A stretch of DNA of 64,000 nt, taken from contig NC_086381.1 in NCBI RefSeq assembly GCF_036588685.1, positions 50,343,431 to 50,407,430 of the forward strand, read 5' to 3'. The notes under the pieces were generated by a model. That model was not told the DNA's origin. It did not search any database and saw nothing but the letters and a program-made list of their open reading frames with translations. The stretch is from Mytilus trossulus. Lineage: Eukaryota > Mollusca > Bivalvia > Mytilida > Mytilidae. Numbering within the stretch: position 1 is the first letter of the stretch; every line of letters starts with the position of its first letter. Both the position numbers and the translations under genes were made by a program. Of this stretch, positions 1 to 9,149 are shown piece after piece.

Positions 1-1
1 T

Positions 2-1486
2 TAAATTTTCCCAAAATTTTCTATAAAATTCAACTGTTAAACCGTCTAATCCAGGGGATTTATTAAGTTTCATTTTATAAATAGCATTTGAGCATTCTTC
101 TACTGTAATATCCCCATCGCAAATTGATTTATCATTGTTATCCATTTCTTTATCAAGTTTTGTCTCAAATATATATTTGTCGCTTGATTTTTTATCAGGG
201 CTTTGTGTCGAGTATAACTTTTTATAATATTCTCTAATATTACAAAGTATATCACTTTGATCCGTTAAAATCTCACCATTTTCCCCTTTTAATTTATTGA
301 TTGACTTTTTTACCTGTCTCTGTTTTTCTAACCCTAAGAAGTACGAGTTATTTTTTTCCCCAAATTCAACCCACTTCTCTCGTGATCTTATTTGAGCACC
401 TTTAGACTTTTGTTCATAAATTTTGGCAATATTATTTTCAAGTTCTTCAATATCTTTATCTAAAACGTTATTCTCAGATTCTTGTTCATCTCTTATTTTC
501 AATTTTATTTCTAATTTTTTTTCAAGAGTTCGTAAGTTTTCTCTTGTAAATTTTGCTTTAGATTTACAATAAGCTATAGTTGCCTCCCTTATCTTTATTT
601 TAAATATATCCCATGCTAAACCAAGGTTTATTAAATTACAATTACCCATAAAGCAGCTTTCCATTTCTTGATTAACTAATTTTATGTAGTCTTTATCTTC
701 TAATATAGAATTATTTATTTTCCAGTACCCCCTTCCCTTTTCTGATGCACCTGTTCTAAACTTCATAAAAACACTTTGATGATCCGTAGAATCAATAACT
801 GCAGGTTTAATTTTACAACATTCTACTAGTGGTATGAATTCTGAACCTATCAGAATCATATCAATCCTACTTGCCTGTGATTTATCTTTTCTTCGCCAAG
901 TATATTGTTGTATATTTTTATTTGAATATCTCCAAAGGTCTGTTAAGTTATTTGTTTTTATTAAAGATTTTAAACTATTTACTGATTGTACATTTTTTAC
1001 CTCTGAACGAGCATTTTTCCTGTCTATCGCTTTCATCGTATCATTGAAATCTCCCCCCATTATCGTAATTCCTATCCCTTGTTCTTTTAAGGTATTATTT
1101 ACTTTTTTGAAAAATATATTTCTATTACTTTTACAATTAGGTGCATATATACACATTAGTGTAAAAACGCTTTCATCAATTTCTACATTTAAAGGAATTG
1201 ATCGTCCATCTACATCGTTATGTTTATTTATCAACTTATAATTCAGTGACTTTTTAATGAGAATAGCCACACCCCTACTAGAGGTTGTTCCGTGACTGCA
1301 AAATATGTCAAAATCTGAATTGTTTCTTATTTCTTTTTCTATGTTTTCATTAAAATGAGTTTCTTGTAGAAAACAGATAGAAGTATTTTGACATTTAATC
1401 CATTCAATTACTCTGTCTCTTTTAACTTTATTTTTAGTACCATTTACATTTAAACTACTTAAGTTTATTAGAAATTTAGATGCCAT
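2..1486 (-). CDS. LINE ORF2, partial: AP endonuclease plus start of reverse transcriptase
   Basis: I read this frame codon by codon from the ATG at 1486-1484 to the left edge and found no stop (495 codons). The N-terminus has the apurinic/apyrimidinic-type endonuclease signatures of non-LTR elements: LNVNG near residue 12, LQETH near residue 40, GGDFN near residue 141, and the TWRRKDKSQASRIDMIL block near 200-216. These are the metal- and DNA-binding motifs that nick the target. After a linker, the left-edge end reads KSPGLDGLTVEFY, the first conserved block of L1/Tx1-type reverse transcriptases. The YxDD catalytic motif and the C-terminus lie beyond the window. The start is chosen because it directly precedes the endonuclease fold and lies one base after the stop of the upstream ORF. 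The frame is intact as far as visible, so the copy could be functional. Confidence 0.93.
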   Translation of the reverse strand, partial: MASKFLINLSSLNVNGTKNKVKRDRVIEWIKCQNTSICFLQETHFNENIEKEIRNNSDFDIFCSHGTTSSRGVAILIKKSLNYKLINKHNDVDGRSIPLNVEIDESVFTLMCIYAPNCKSNRNIFFKKVNNTLKEQGIGITIMGGDFNDTMKAIDRKNARSEVKNVQSVNSLKSLIKTNNLTDLWRYSNKNIQQYTWRRKDKSQASRIDMILIGSEFIPLVECCKIKPAVIDSTDHQSVFMKFRTGASEKGRGYWKINNSILEDKDYIKLVNQEMESCFMGNCNLINLGLAWDIFKIKIREATIAYCKSKAKFTRENLRTLEKKLEIKLKIRDEQESENNVLDKDIEELENNIAKIYEQKSKGAQIRSREKWVEFGEKNNSYFLGLEKQRQVKKSINKLKGENGEILTDQSDILCNIREYYKKLYSTQSPDKKSSDKYIFETKLDKEMDNNDKSICDGDITVEECSNAIYKMKLNKSPGLDGLTVEFYRKFWENL

Positions 1487-1487
1487 T

Positions 1488-2693
1488 TCAAAGTATAGTT
1501 TCATATATATATAATTGTATTACTTTCTCACAAAACTGTTCATGTCTGCAAACAATACAACTAAAACACAAAATAACAATAATATAGAAATCAACAATGC
1601 ATATCACTCTATTTCTATAAACATAAAAAGTACAATTCATCAAGCTACCTAAAATTACAGGTAGCAAATAAAACACGCTACATGTGAATACGGCATTTAA
1701 TTTACCGGCCTGATTTGACCTTGTTTTGTAAAAATCAATAGACAATAAAATTGACACTGAAAAAATCAACATCCACGTGCGATTTGTTACAGCCTTACAA
1801 TGACTATTTGAATGGATATATCTATTTGATATGCGTGTCTTATTCACATAATTATGATAATGTGTGTGTATACTTTTATTTGAAAAAGTGGAATGGAGAA
1901 TGTAAACAAATTTAGGATAATAACGTATGTCAAATTCATCGTTTGCTTTTAAAATTGTGTCGGCTATGCTTACTAAAAAAGTAAACTTTTCGCAAGATAT
2001 TTTACTTGTATCTATAAGGAAGTGTAAAGGAATATTCAATAGTGCATATCGTGGATTTATTACATGTACATGTACCGCAACATTCAAATATGCTTCAAAA
2101 ATGTATTTTGTTGAACTACAAATACTGTATAATATATATGGATGAATACGCTGACATTGAGGTAAGTATTTATACATTTTAAACAGTGAAAAGTTGAATA
2201 TTAATATTGTATTCAGTGTTCTACATAATGTCAACAATCGTTCATTTACTATTAATAGCACACAGCTTTTGTATACTTGCGCTAAAAATAGCGCAGATAA
2301 AAACCCACTTTCTAGTGTTATGATAATTATATCAATAAATATTCGCTGTTCGATTTTTTTCAGCGATTGACCAATAGTAAACACAATAGTTGTAAATAAT
2401 ATTAAAGCAATAATGCACATCGTGCATATATATACATATATTTCATGAGATACTTCATTGAAATTAAAAACAGTTGGTAATATATTTCTTTTTGACACAT
2501 ACATCTCACACTTTATATATCTTTTGTTATAGCTTAGCAAAGCAGTTAGAATAAAGTTTTTGAGTTTGCATTTATAAAAACATGCACATGAGTTGCATTT
2601 ATTACCAATAGTCAACTTCACCATCAACAACATCAACACATTGAAGTTAACTCTTAAAAAGAGCTGAAAGCTTTTTTTTATTTTCATTTTCAT
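1488..2693 (-). CDS. Extra LINE ORF: 401-residue hydrophobic, probably multi-membrane-spanning protein
   Basis: I do not recognise this protein. It is a 401-codon uninterrupted frame between ORF1 and ORF2 of the LINE, on the same strand. A frame this long is very unlikely by chance in such AT-rich DNA. By eye, hydrophobic segments lie near residues 84-108, 118-141, 150-173, 183-210, 303-321, 331-357 and 362-383, about seven in all. A further weak one lies near 14-30, followed by a Cys cluster at 33-42. Near 353-362 an N-x3-Y stretch followed by RNR weakly recalls the end of helix 7 in rhodopsin-type receptors, but this may be chance. The stop (1490-1488) is separated from the ORF2 ATG (1486-1484) by one base. 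The start sits in an A-rich stretch about 90 bases after the ORF1 stop. Richness in Ile, Tyr, Phe and Cys is partly base composition. The reality of the frame is likely; its function is unknown. Confidence 0.6.
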   Translation of the reverse strand: MKMKIKKSFQLFLRVNFNVLMLLMVKLTIGNKCNSCACFYKCKLKNFILTALLSYNKRYIKCEMYVSKRNILPTVFNFNEVSHEIYVYICTMCIIALILFTTIVFTIGQSLKKIEQRIFIDIIIITLESGFLSALFLAQVYKSCVLLIVNERLLTLCRTLNTILIFNFSLFKMYKYLPQCQRIHPYILYSICSSTKYIFEAYLNVAVHVHVINPRYALLNIPLHFLIDTSKISCEKFTFLVSIADTILKANDEFDIRYYPKFVYILHSTFSNKSIHTHYHNYVNKTRISNRYIHSNSHCKAVTNRTWMLIFSVSILLSIDFYKTRSNQAGKLNAVFTCSVFYLLPVILGSLMNCTFYVYRNRVICIVDFYIIVILCFSCIVCRHEQFCEKVIQLYIYETIL

Positions 2694-2785
2694 TTTTTTG
2701 GGGTTTATATTGTATATAGATAAAAGATCATTGTACTATAATATTTACATTAAAATATTTTACATTGTCTATATGACTACAATTA

Positions 2786-4159
2786 TCAAGCTTTGGCCTT
2801 TTTGGGGCCATTATTACCAGTAGTCCTGTCATGTAAGTTCTCTGGGGGTGTAGGTGGGGTATGATGTTGAGACAGATTCCTGCGTTGACTTTGCGGTGTG
2901 TTCATAAATTTGTCTATATATGATTGTGCTTTGTCAGAACTTGTCTCATTCATACTAGCCTTTCCCTTCCCTGGTTTTGCTGAACTTGTCTTGTTTGCAT
3001 TGTTTGAATTAGTGTCTGTTGTTTTTGTATGTCTACCTTTTGGTTTGTTTACTACAGTTGTTTTGGGGTTTAGTTTCTCAGTCTGTTCAGTTGACTGAGA
3101 ATCATCTACTGTAACAGAATCATCAGTGGCCACTATTTGTTCTTCTTTGTTGCCTACTACTTGGAATGCATTAGGACAATCCATCATTTTGTGACCTGGT
3201 AATTTGCATTTTCTACACACCCAATCATTTGGGCAGTCATACACAAAATGACCTACTTGCAAGCATTTATAGCATGGTTTTGTATTGCCATCACTATAAG
3301 AGCCTCTGTTTTCAAATTCTGGTTGTCCACTATGCATTACTATGGCCATGTATTTGCCTATTTGTAAACTTCTTGCTATAGGTTTGTCTAATAACTTACT
3401 TATAATAATTCTGTCTCCAGTTTGACAGTTAGTGATTTTGCCTTTTACCCTTAACCGTTTTCTATTAAGACTTTGTATGTCACAACCCTGTAATGTAAGG
3501 GCTCTATGTATTTGACCATCATCAGCTGAAATCGGCACATTTTTCACTATAATTCTGATGGTATCTGGTTGTAAATTGCCTGGATTTCGGGGATTTTGAG
3601 AGTGCAGGGGAACTTGTCTGCCACGCAAGTTCATTCCTGTCACTAACAGAGACAGTTTGTCCTCCTCGTTATCCATGTAGATGCGCCACATATTACGGAT
3701 TCTCTGAATACCTTTTATCCGTTCAGCTGGAATTTTTGTATCAATGGCGTTGTATATTTCTATGTTCGTGAGCCATAGGGGTCTCGGTGGTTTAACAGAA
3801 CCAAATACGTCAGTATCTGTCAGAAATATGGGTTTAATATAGTCACTTGGATCATATGATTCATCTGTAGTATTATCAGCCCCAACTGTTTTGTTTTGGT
3901 TTGTGTTGGTGTTTGTATTTGACAGTACATCAGAATAGGACGCCATATTTGTTTTGTTTTGATTTGAAATATCCACCTCGGGGTCTAACAACTCTTCTTG
4001 CATACCTTGCATGTCTTCTATAAGACGTTTAAAACGATCTTTTGACATCTGTTTAACTAATAATTCAATTTCTGGTTCCATCATGTAGTTTAACTTTATG
4101 AAAATTATATTTTGTCTGGAGCGGTATCTCACTAAGCCTAAGCCATAAAGGGACATCAC
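2786..4159 (-). CDS. LINE ORF1: nucleic-acid-binding protein with two CCHC zinc knuckles
   Basis: A 457-residue protein. Two canonical C-x2-C-x4-H-x4-C knuckles occur at C296/C299/H304/C309 and C315/C318/H323/C328. They are preceded by a region (about 199-285) whose alternating hydrophobic and basic pattern could be an RRM-like RNA-binding fold. The N-terminus (28-60) is charged and helical-looking. The C-terminal tail is Lys/Ser/Thr/Pro/Gln-rich and likely disordered. Such ORF1 proteins coat LINE RNA to form the retrotransposition particle. Alternative starts at residues 26-27 (4084, 4081) begin MMEPE and may be the true start, since the first 25 residues look unlike the rest. It is followed, after about 90 bases, by the extra hydrophobic ORF and then by ORF2. 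Confidence 0.88.
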   Translation of the reverse strand: MMSLYGLGLVRYRSRQNIIFIKLNYMMEPEIELLVKQMSKDRFKRLIEDMQGMQEELLDPEVDISNQNKTNMASYSDVLSNTNTNTNQNKTVGADNTTDESYDPSDYIKPIFLTDTDVFGSVKPPRPLWLTNIEIYNAIDTKIPAERIKGIQRIRNMWRIYMDNEEDKLSLLVTGMNLRGRQVPLHSQNPRNPGNLQPDTIRIIVKNVPISADDGQIHRALTLQGCDIQSLNRKRLRVKGKITNCQTGDRIIISKLLDKPIARSLQIGKYMAIVMHSGQPEFENRGSYSDGNTKPCYKCLQVGHFVYDCPNDWVCRKCKLPGHKMMDCPNAFQVVGNKEEQIVATDDSVTVDDSQSTEQTEKLNPKTTVVNKPKGRHTKTTDTNSNNANKTSSAKPGKGKASMNETSSDKAQSYIDKFMNTPQSQRRNLSQHHTPPTPPENLHDRTTGNNGPKKAKA

Positions 4160-4189
4160 TCTTCCTTGAAAATTTGTACTTCTATTGAG

Positions 4190-4481
4190 GCACTTTTTAA
4201 TTTGCTCAGTCTTGAGAACGAAGAATCTAAGTTAATTGACGATTGTATTCCTGATCAAATTCACATTTGTTGATATATATTTTAGATTGATTAGTGAGAA
4301 GTTCATTTTTTTCTTTAATCAATTTGGAGAAATAAATTACACTAGTGGACCCAACTCATCTATTAATAGGACAAATTGTGCATTTTAAGGATATGATATA
4401 TATTTTTTCTGCAACATATGCACGTAGACAACATTGTATATCATAAACAATTGGATGTATACCAGTAGTACTGTATAGATT
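4190..4481. other. No gene seen: LINE 5' flank
   Basis: AT-rich sequence between the LINE ORF1 start and the duplicated segment at 4482. Its left part may be LINE 5' UTR. I see no coding or repeat signature. Confidence 0.4.
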
Positions 4482-5010
4482 TAAACTACTCGGGTTAAGC
4501 ATAGTTACTTTCATCACTTCAATTTGTGTAGTTTCAAACCGTAGAAGACTGATATCAATGATCGTTTTATTTATACTCCAATGCATTTCGTTTTTCAAAT
4601 TGTTTCTTATCCAACGTACAATTTGTACCTGAAGATTATTTTATATAAATGTGTTGTTGTTCACATCATTGTTTTATACAAAAAAGAAGAAATGGTATGA
4701 CTGCCAATGAGAAAAAAATTTCTCCAGAAATCAAATGACGTAGAAATTAACAACTTAAGATAACCGTATGGCCATAAGCAAAGAGCTAAAATTCATGCAA
4801 CTTTAGCAGCTATAAAGACCCAAAAAAGGACAAATGTAAACCATTTTAAACGTGGAAAAAAGGCCCGTTATTCGAATGGAGAGTTGTCTCATTGCGCTCA
4901 CACTACATCTTCTTATATCTATTAACAAAACAATGAAAGAAAAACAAATATAATATACAGCAATAAACAGCAATTGAATTACAGGCTTATGACTTGGGAT
5001 ATGCACGTAC
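4482..5010 (+). repeat. Duplicated segment, copy 1 (partner at 7652-8190)
   Basis: Sequence beginning at AAACTACTCGGG matches 7652 onward almost base for base over more than 500 bp. It includes the shared stretch with CACTTCAATTTGTGTAG and the embedded short TIR repeat. With the pairs 6765-7080/10820-11310 and 7084-7426/18840-19192 it shows that a larger segment was duplicated locally and then broken up by insertions. Confidence 0.75.
4683..4915 (+). repeat. Dispersed mussel repeat 'A', near full length with inverted ends
   Basis: The left end reads GAAATGGTATGACTGCCAAT. The right end (4879-4912) is the inverse of the same consensus (GTTGTCTCATTG... CATCTTCTT). The family is therefore a small TIR (MITE-like) repeat of about 230 bp. 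At least a dozen more copies or pieces lie in the window. Internal landmarks are AAATTAACAAC, CCGTATGG and GCTATAAAGACC. Confidence 0.7.
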
Positions 5011-5130
5011 AGAATGTGGAAGGGTAAAACAAGTTTGCTGGCACCATAACTCTTTCCCTATCCTGGGATAGTGGTTTAAGAATACAACATAGTAACAAAG
5101 TACATAATCAGTTGAAATTCGCATAACTCG
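4960..5130 (+). repeat. Dispersed mussel repeat 'C' copy
   Basis: Shares TTGAATTACAGGCT, GACTTGGGA, AACAAGTTTG and an AATCAGTTGAAA end with copies at 16790-17000 and 18170-18360. Repeat B shares its middle motif (GACTTGGGACAGGC, TAAACATGTTT, CTCAACCCTCCC), so the two families look related. No coding capacity is evident. Confidence 0.6.
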
Positions 5131-5157
5131 TGAGACCAAAACTATGACAAAACACAT

Positions 5158-5538
5158 ACCAGACTAGTCCGAGATTACTCTGACGTCCGACGGCTGTTTT
5201 GCTAGACAAGCTGGGCCGTGGGACGTCAGAGCTTGTCCCATATAAAAAGTGGATATTTGCCCACCCAAAAAAGGTGCGCTACTTCGTCGCTTCTGGAGCC
5301 GACTGATGGCCTTGGAAATATATAAATCGAGCATCAATCTCTTCATTTTTCATTTTTCATCAATCTCTTCATTTTTCATTTTTCATCAATCTCTTCATTT
5401 TTCATTTATCTCTTTATTTATGTAAGTTTCATCTACCTGCCAACCTTTATTTTTCTTTTTTTTAACAGTTTTCACAGAGACCCAGCTTGTCTGGCAAAAC
5501 AGCCGTCGAACGTCAGAGTAATCGCGGACTAACCAGAC
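5158..5538. mobile_element. Short TIR transposon (5165-5531) with 7-bp target duplication
   Basis: The ends are TAGTCCGAGATTACTCTGAC at 5165 and its inverse at 5531. The terminal inverted repeats run 51 bp with three mismatches. The direct repeat ACCAGAC lies immediately outside both ends (5158-5164 and 5532-5538), a clean 7-bp target-site duplication. The element is 367 bp, has no transposase and is therefore non-autonomous. A 7-8 bp duplication would fit P- or hAT-like transposition, but the superfamily is not settled by sequence alone. Confidence 0.85.
5340..5402. repeat. 31-bp tandem repeat, about two copies
   Basis: A unit made of CATTTTTCATTTTTCATC and AATCTCTT repeats inside the 367-bp TIR element. 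Confidence 0.75.
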
Positions 5539-6239
5539 GTGCACGGATATCTATACATCCAAACAAAAAAGACACTTAGTACATCATGCATCTGAGTAAA
5601 ATATCGATCAGTACAACATGTACAAATCAAACTTTCAATAGGTTTAGCACACAGACGTCATTTACAGTTCGAGGAAAACAAGAGTTTGTGTAATACCAAG
5701 ATACAAGTATCGATACATTGTAGAGCTTTGAGTGTGGTTATTCGTATACAATAAGATTTAATTTTATCTCAGTTCGCTTATTTCAAAGACAACAGTTATA
5801 CCTATAAATCCATATTCAAAGATCTAATTCCAGTGTTGATAAGCTTTTAGAATTATTAAAATTTATCCGGATCGTATCGAAATTTCTGGACAACAAATGT
5901 GATATTCTGTTTTAAATAAGTTTAACAGGTACAGCCAATTTTCTAAACCAAATCTTGGTATCTATGAAGAATTTAGCAAAGGTTTCAAGTAATTAGGGTA
6001 AACGAAATCTCTGAAGGTATACTTCACCATTAATACATAGAGTACGTTCTTATTTCCAAAACGTATATACATGGAGAACAGTAACAGCTTCAAGCATGGC
6101 GTCACAACTCCAGTAAGTAAATCTAGCAAATGAACCTGTCTAAGGTTATTAGAGAAGAAGGCTTTGAAAATGAAAATCAACACTTTATAAATTATATGCG
6201 TCTGAAGCACTTTTTTTATTTATCTACTTCAGGAACGCT
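5539..6239. other. No gene or clear repeat seen
   Basis: AT-rich DNA with only short, compositionally random reading frames. Confidence 0.4.
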
Positions 6240-6671
6240 CCAAAACAGATTTTTCTTGGTCTTTGGTTACATCTTCTGACATCAGACTCGGACTTCTCTT
6301 GAACTTAATTTTAATGTGCGTATTGTTATTCGTTTACTTTTCTGCATTGGCTAGAGTAATAGGGGGAGGGTTGAGAGTTCATAAACATGTTTAACCCCGC
6401 CGCATTTTTCCGCCTGTCCCAAGTCAGAAGCCTCTGGCCTTTGTTAGTCTCGTATTATTTTTGATTTTAGTTTCTTGAATACAATTTGGAGTTTAGTATG
6501 GAGTTCATTATCACTGAAATTGTATATATATTTGTTTAGGGGCCACCTGAAGGATGCCTCCAGGTGCGGGAATTTCCCGCTGCATTGAAGACCTGTTGGT
6601 GACCTTCTACTGTTGTCTTCTCTATGGTCGGGTTGTTGTCTCTTTGACACCTTCCCCATTTCCATTCTCAA
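6240..6671 (-). repeat. Dispersed mussel repeat 'B', reverse copy
   Basis: The reverse complement matches 57310-57785 and 58450-58790. Shared landmarks are AAAGAGACAACAACCCGACC, GAAATTCCCGCACCTGGAGG, GGGGCCCC-type ends, GACTTGGGACAGGCGG, GGGTTAAACATGTTT and AGAAGTCCGAGTC. Open frames inside it are incidental. Confidence 0.75.
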
Positions 6672-6764
6672 TTTTATTTACATTATGTTTTTCAATATTT
6701 GATAAGGTAATATCCATTGGATTCCTTTCTGCCTGGACGATTTTTGTGGTCAATATATAATGAA

Positions 6765-7080
6765 ATTTTAAGGCACTTTTGACGTTCGTTACAAGATTGT
6801 AAGGACAAAGTCTTGTTTGTATGCTATATCCCATATAACTGTCATTTATGTAATATTTTCGTTTAGTATCAACTTATGCATGGTAAAATTTGATGCATTT
6901 ATGTACGTATGAATACATATAATATTTATTAAGTTGTTATAATTAAAAGCACAACACTAAATTGTGTTTGGTTATTTCTACGAAATTTAATTAAGAAATC
7001 TTTTTATTTTCGGAGGAGTTAAACGAGGGAGAAGATAAGTAATCTGATTTAGAATATAAAGTAGGTCAAATGATTTAATA
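6765..7080 (+). repeat. Duplicated segment, copy 1 (partner at 10820-11310)
   Basis: Shares ACAAGATTGTAAGGACAAAG, TATGCTATATCCC, TTTCTACGAAATTTAATTAA, TTTTATTTTCGGAGGAGT and AAAGTAGGTCAAATGATTTA with the later copy. The later copy carries an extra inserted repeat of about 130 bp (10925-11055). Confidence 0.75.
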
Positions 7081-7083
7081 TCG

Positions 7084-7426
7084 GTTTTCTGAAACATTCG
7101 TGTTAAAATACCCATGTCAGTTGTATATCCACGCCGCAGCGCTATTTAAAGAACACGATCGATTCGGTAATTGAGAAATAACTTCCTCGTCCGCCATTTT
7201 GTAATTTGGGTTGAACTACGACGGTAAGAATACATTTATATCCTTTTTAATTCATAAAATGACTTGTTAACAATAAAATAAATATTCACGTGGTCGTATA
7301 CTCTCACGCTCGCTGCAAAACCAACAACATGTATTGAAGTATTTAGTCCTTGCTAAGGAAATATTAGTACACATTGAATATTCGATGACCTGAAGAAACA
7401 AAATTTCTTCTAGTCAACACACTATT
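7084..7426 (+). promoter_or_regulatory. Promoter / first-exon-like block, copy 1 (partner at 18840-19192)
   Basis: About 345 bp conserved with 18840-19192. It contains a TATA-like TATTTAAA (7143-7150), then a GCCATTTTGTAATTTGGG stretch ending at a consensus splice donor (GTAAGA at 7224). This layout, a TATA-like box about 75-80 bases upstream of a donor, looks like a promoter with a short non-coding first exon. No downstream exon was identified. The promoter role is inference. Confidence 0.4.
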
Positions 7427-7449
7427 ATGAACCTGAGTTTTTGTTTGCT

Positions 7450-7560
7450 GTTCAACTTTGTACTTGTTTTGGTTTTCGAACTTTTTTCATCTGAGCGTCA
7501 CTGGTTAGATTTGTGTGGACGAAACGCACGTCTGGCGTATTAAATTTTAAACCTTGTGCC
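7450..7560 (+). repeat. Relic of the hammerhead-bearing 353-bp repeat, partial
   Basis: The reverse complement resembles the satellite at 61.1-64 kb (TTCAACTTTGTA... GACGAAACGC... TCTGGCGT). Only about 110 bp remain. Confidence 0.75.
7493..7540 (+). ncRNA. Degenerate hammerhead ribozyme motif
   Basis: Reads GAGCGTCA, core CTGGTTA (consensus CTGANGA), a decayed stem II, then GGAC GAAA CGCACG TC|TGGCGTA. Stem I is still pairable over about 6 bp. The core carries disabling changes, so this is an inactive fossil. Confidence 0.6.
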
Positions 7561-7651
7561 TTGTGTTAGCTATTATTCGTGTGTTTCTCTGTCCTATATG
7601 TTCTCCTATTTATTTGTATTGTAGTCCTGTCATGTTATGTACTTTATAAAA

Positions 7652-8190
7652 TTAAACCTACTCGGGTGAAGCATAGTCACTTTCTTCACTTCAATTTGTG
7701 TAGTTTTAAACCTTTGAGGACTGATATCAATGATCGGATTATTGATATTCCAATGCATTTCGTTTTTCAAAATGTTTCTTATCAACTTACAATTTGTACC
7801 TTAAGATTATTTTATATATATATGTGCTGTTGTTCACATCATTGTTTTACATAAAAAAAATTAAAAAAAATGGTATGATTGTCAATGAGAAAAAATCCTC
7901 CAGAAATCAAATGACGTAGAAATTAACAACTTAAGATAACCGTATGGTCATAAGCAATGAGCTAAAATTCATACATCTTTAGCAGCTATAAAGACCCCCA
8001 AAATGACAAATATAAACCATTTTAAACGTGACAAATGGGCCTCTTGTTTGGACGTAGAGTTGTCTCATTGGCACTCACACCACATCTGCCTATTTCTGAT
8101 ATATAAATAAAACAACGAAAGAAAGAAAATATAATATACAGCAATAAACGGCAATTGAATAACAGGCTTCTAACTTGGGACATGCACGTA
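7652..8190 (+). repeat. Duplicated segment, copy 2 (partner at 4482-5010), includes repeat 'A'
   Basis: Same order as copy 1: the ACTCGGG block, the short TIR repeat (about 7866-8095, ending GTTGTCTCATTGGCACTCAC), then the ATTGAATAACAGGCTT block. Confidence 0.75.
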
Positions 8191-8309
8191 ATCATATTAC
8201 GTTATCTTCATCAGGATCGCATAAAACAGATTTTTGTAAGCAAAGGCTGTCTAAAGAAATTCATATAGCAATGAAATATTTGATGATGTGTTATCATTTC
8301 AGCACCCTG

Positions 8310-9100
8310 GACTTTTTAACCGGATTTTTGTGACAAAAATGTCGGTTATTAAATTGGGGATGCTCGGCGGGCGGGCGGCAGGGTGGGCGGTCGGGCGGGC
8401 GGCAATCAAATGTTGTCCGTGCATTAACTCATGAACCGTTCAACCAAAGCTTTTAAAATTTTAATATGTTGTTACTGACAACTAAATGAAGGTCAAGTTC
8501 AATAATGGCCATTTTTAATTTTACCGTTCAGGAGTTATGGTTCTTGAAAGATTGAAAAATGGCGTTTCCAGTCGTGTCCGTGCATTTACGCATGAACTGT
8601 TCTACCAAAGCTTCCCAAATTTTAATATGTTGTTACTGGTGAAAAAATGGAGGTCAAGTTCAATAATGACGATTTTGACTTTTACCGTTCAGGAGTTATG
8701 GTTCTTGAAAGATTGAAAAATAGTGTTTCCAGTCGTGTCCGTGCATTTTCTCATGAACCATTCAACCAAAGCTTTTTTCAAATTTTAATATGTTGTAACT
8801 GATGACAAAATAGAGGTCAAATTCAATAATGACGATTTTGACTTTTACCGTTCAGGAGTTATGGTTCTTGAAAGATCCTAAAATGGTGTTTCCATTCATG
8901 TTGTTGCATTTACTCACAAACCATTCAATCTAAGCTTTTCAAATTTTAATATGTTGATACTGATGACAAAATAGAGATCAAATTTGATATTGAAGATTTT
9001 CACTTTCACCAATCATCAGTAATGGTTCTTGTGATATTGCCAGGACACAAATAAATGCTAATAAATCCGGTTTGCTGTCGTTCTGACAGCCTCTTGTTAT
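8310..9100 (+). repeat. Dispersed repeat with about 161-bp internal tandem units
   Basis: A GGCGGGCGG-rich head (8365-8402) is followed by about four diverged units, each with TCAATAATGACGATTTT, TACCGTTCAGGAGTTATGG and GTCCGTGCATT (starts near 8491, 8652, 8815, 8973). The outer parts carry AACCGGATTT in opposite orientation (about 8319 and 9065), suggesting element ends. No protein is encoded. Confidence 0.65.
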
Positions 9101-9149
9101 TCAGTCTCATAGATTTACATTTCTGAATGGTCCAACGTTTTACATTATG

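Larger units (their letters stand above)
1..4190 (-). mobile_element. L1/Tx1-type LINE, 5' portion, runs off the left edge
   Basis: Three consecutive minus-strand reading frames form one non-LTR retrotransposon: ORF1 (2786-4159), an extra hydrophobic ORF (1488-2693) and ORF2 (from 1486 to the left edge). All are uninterrupted, so the copy looks young. The 3' end with the rest of the RT lies outside the window. The 5' boundary is not obvious. Sequence from 4160 to about 4340 could be 5' UTR or flank, because no target-site duplication can be matched without the other end. Confidence 0.85.

Noticed and set aside
834..1241. 135-codon plus-strand frame
   Set aside because: Antisense shadow of the LINE endonuclease domain.
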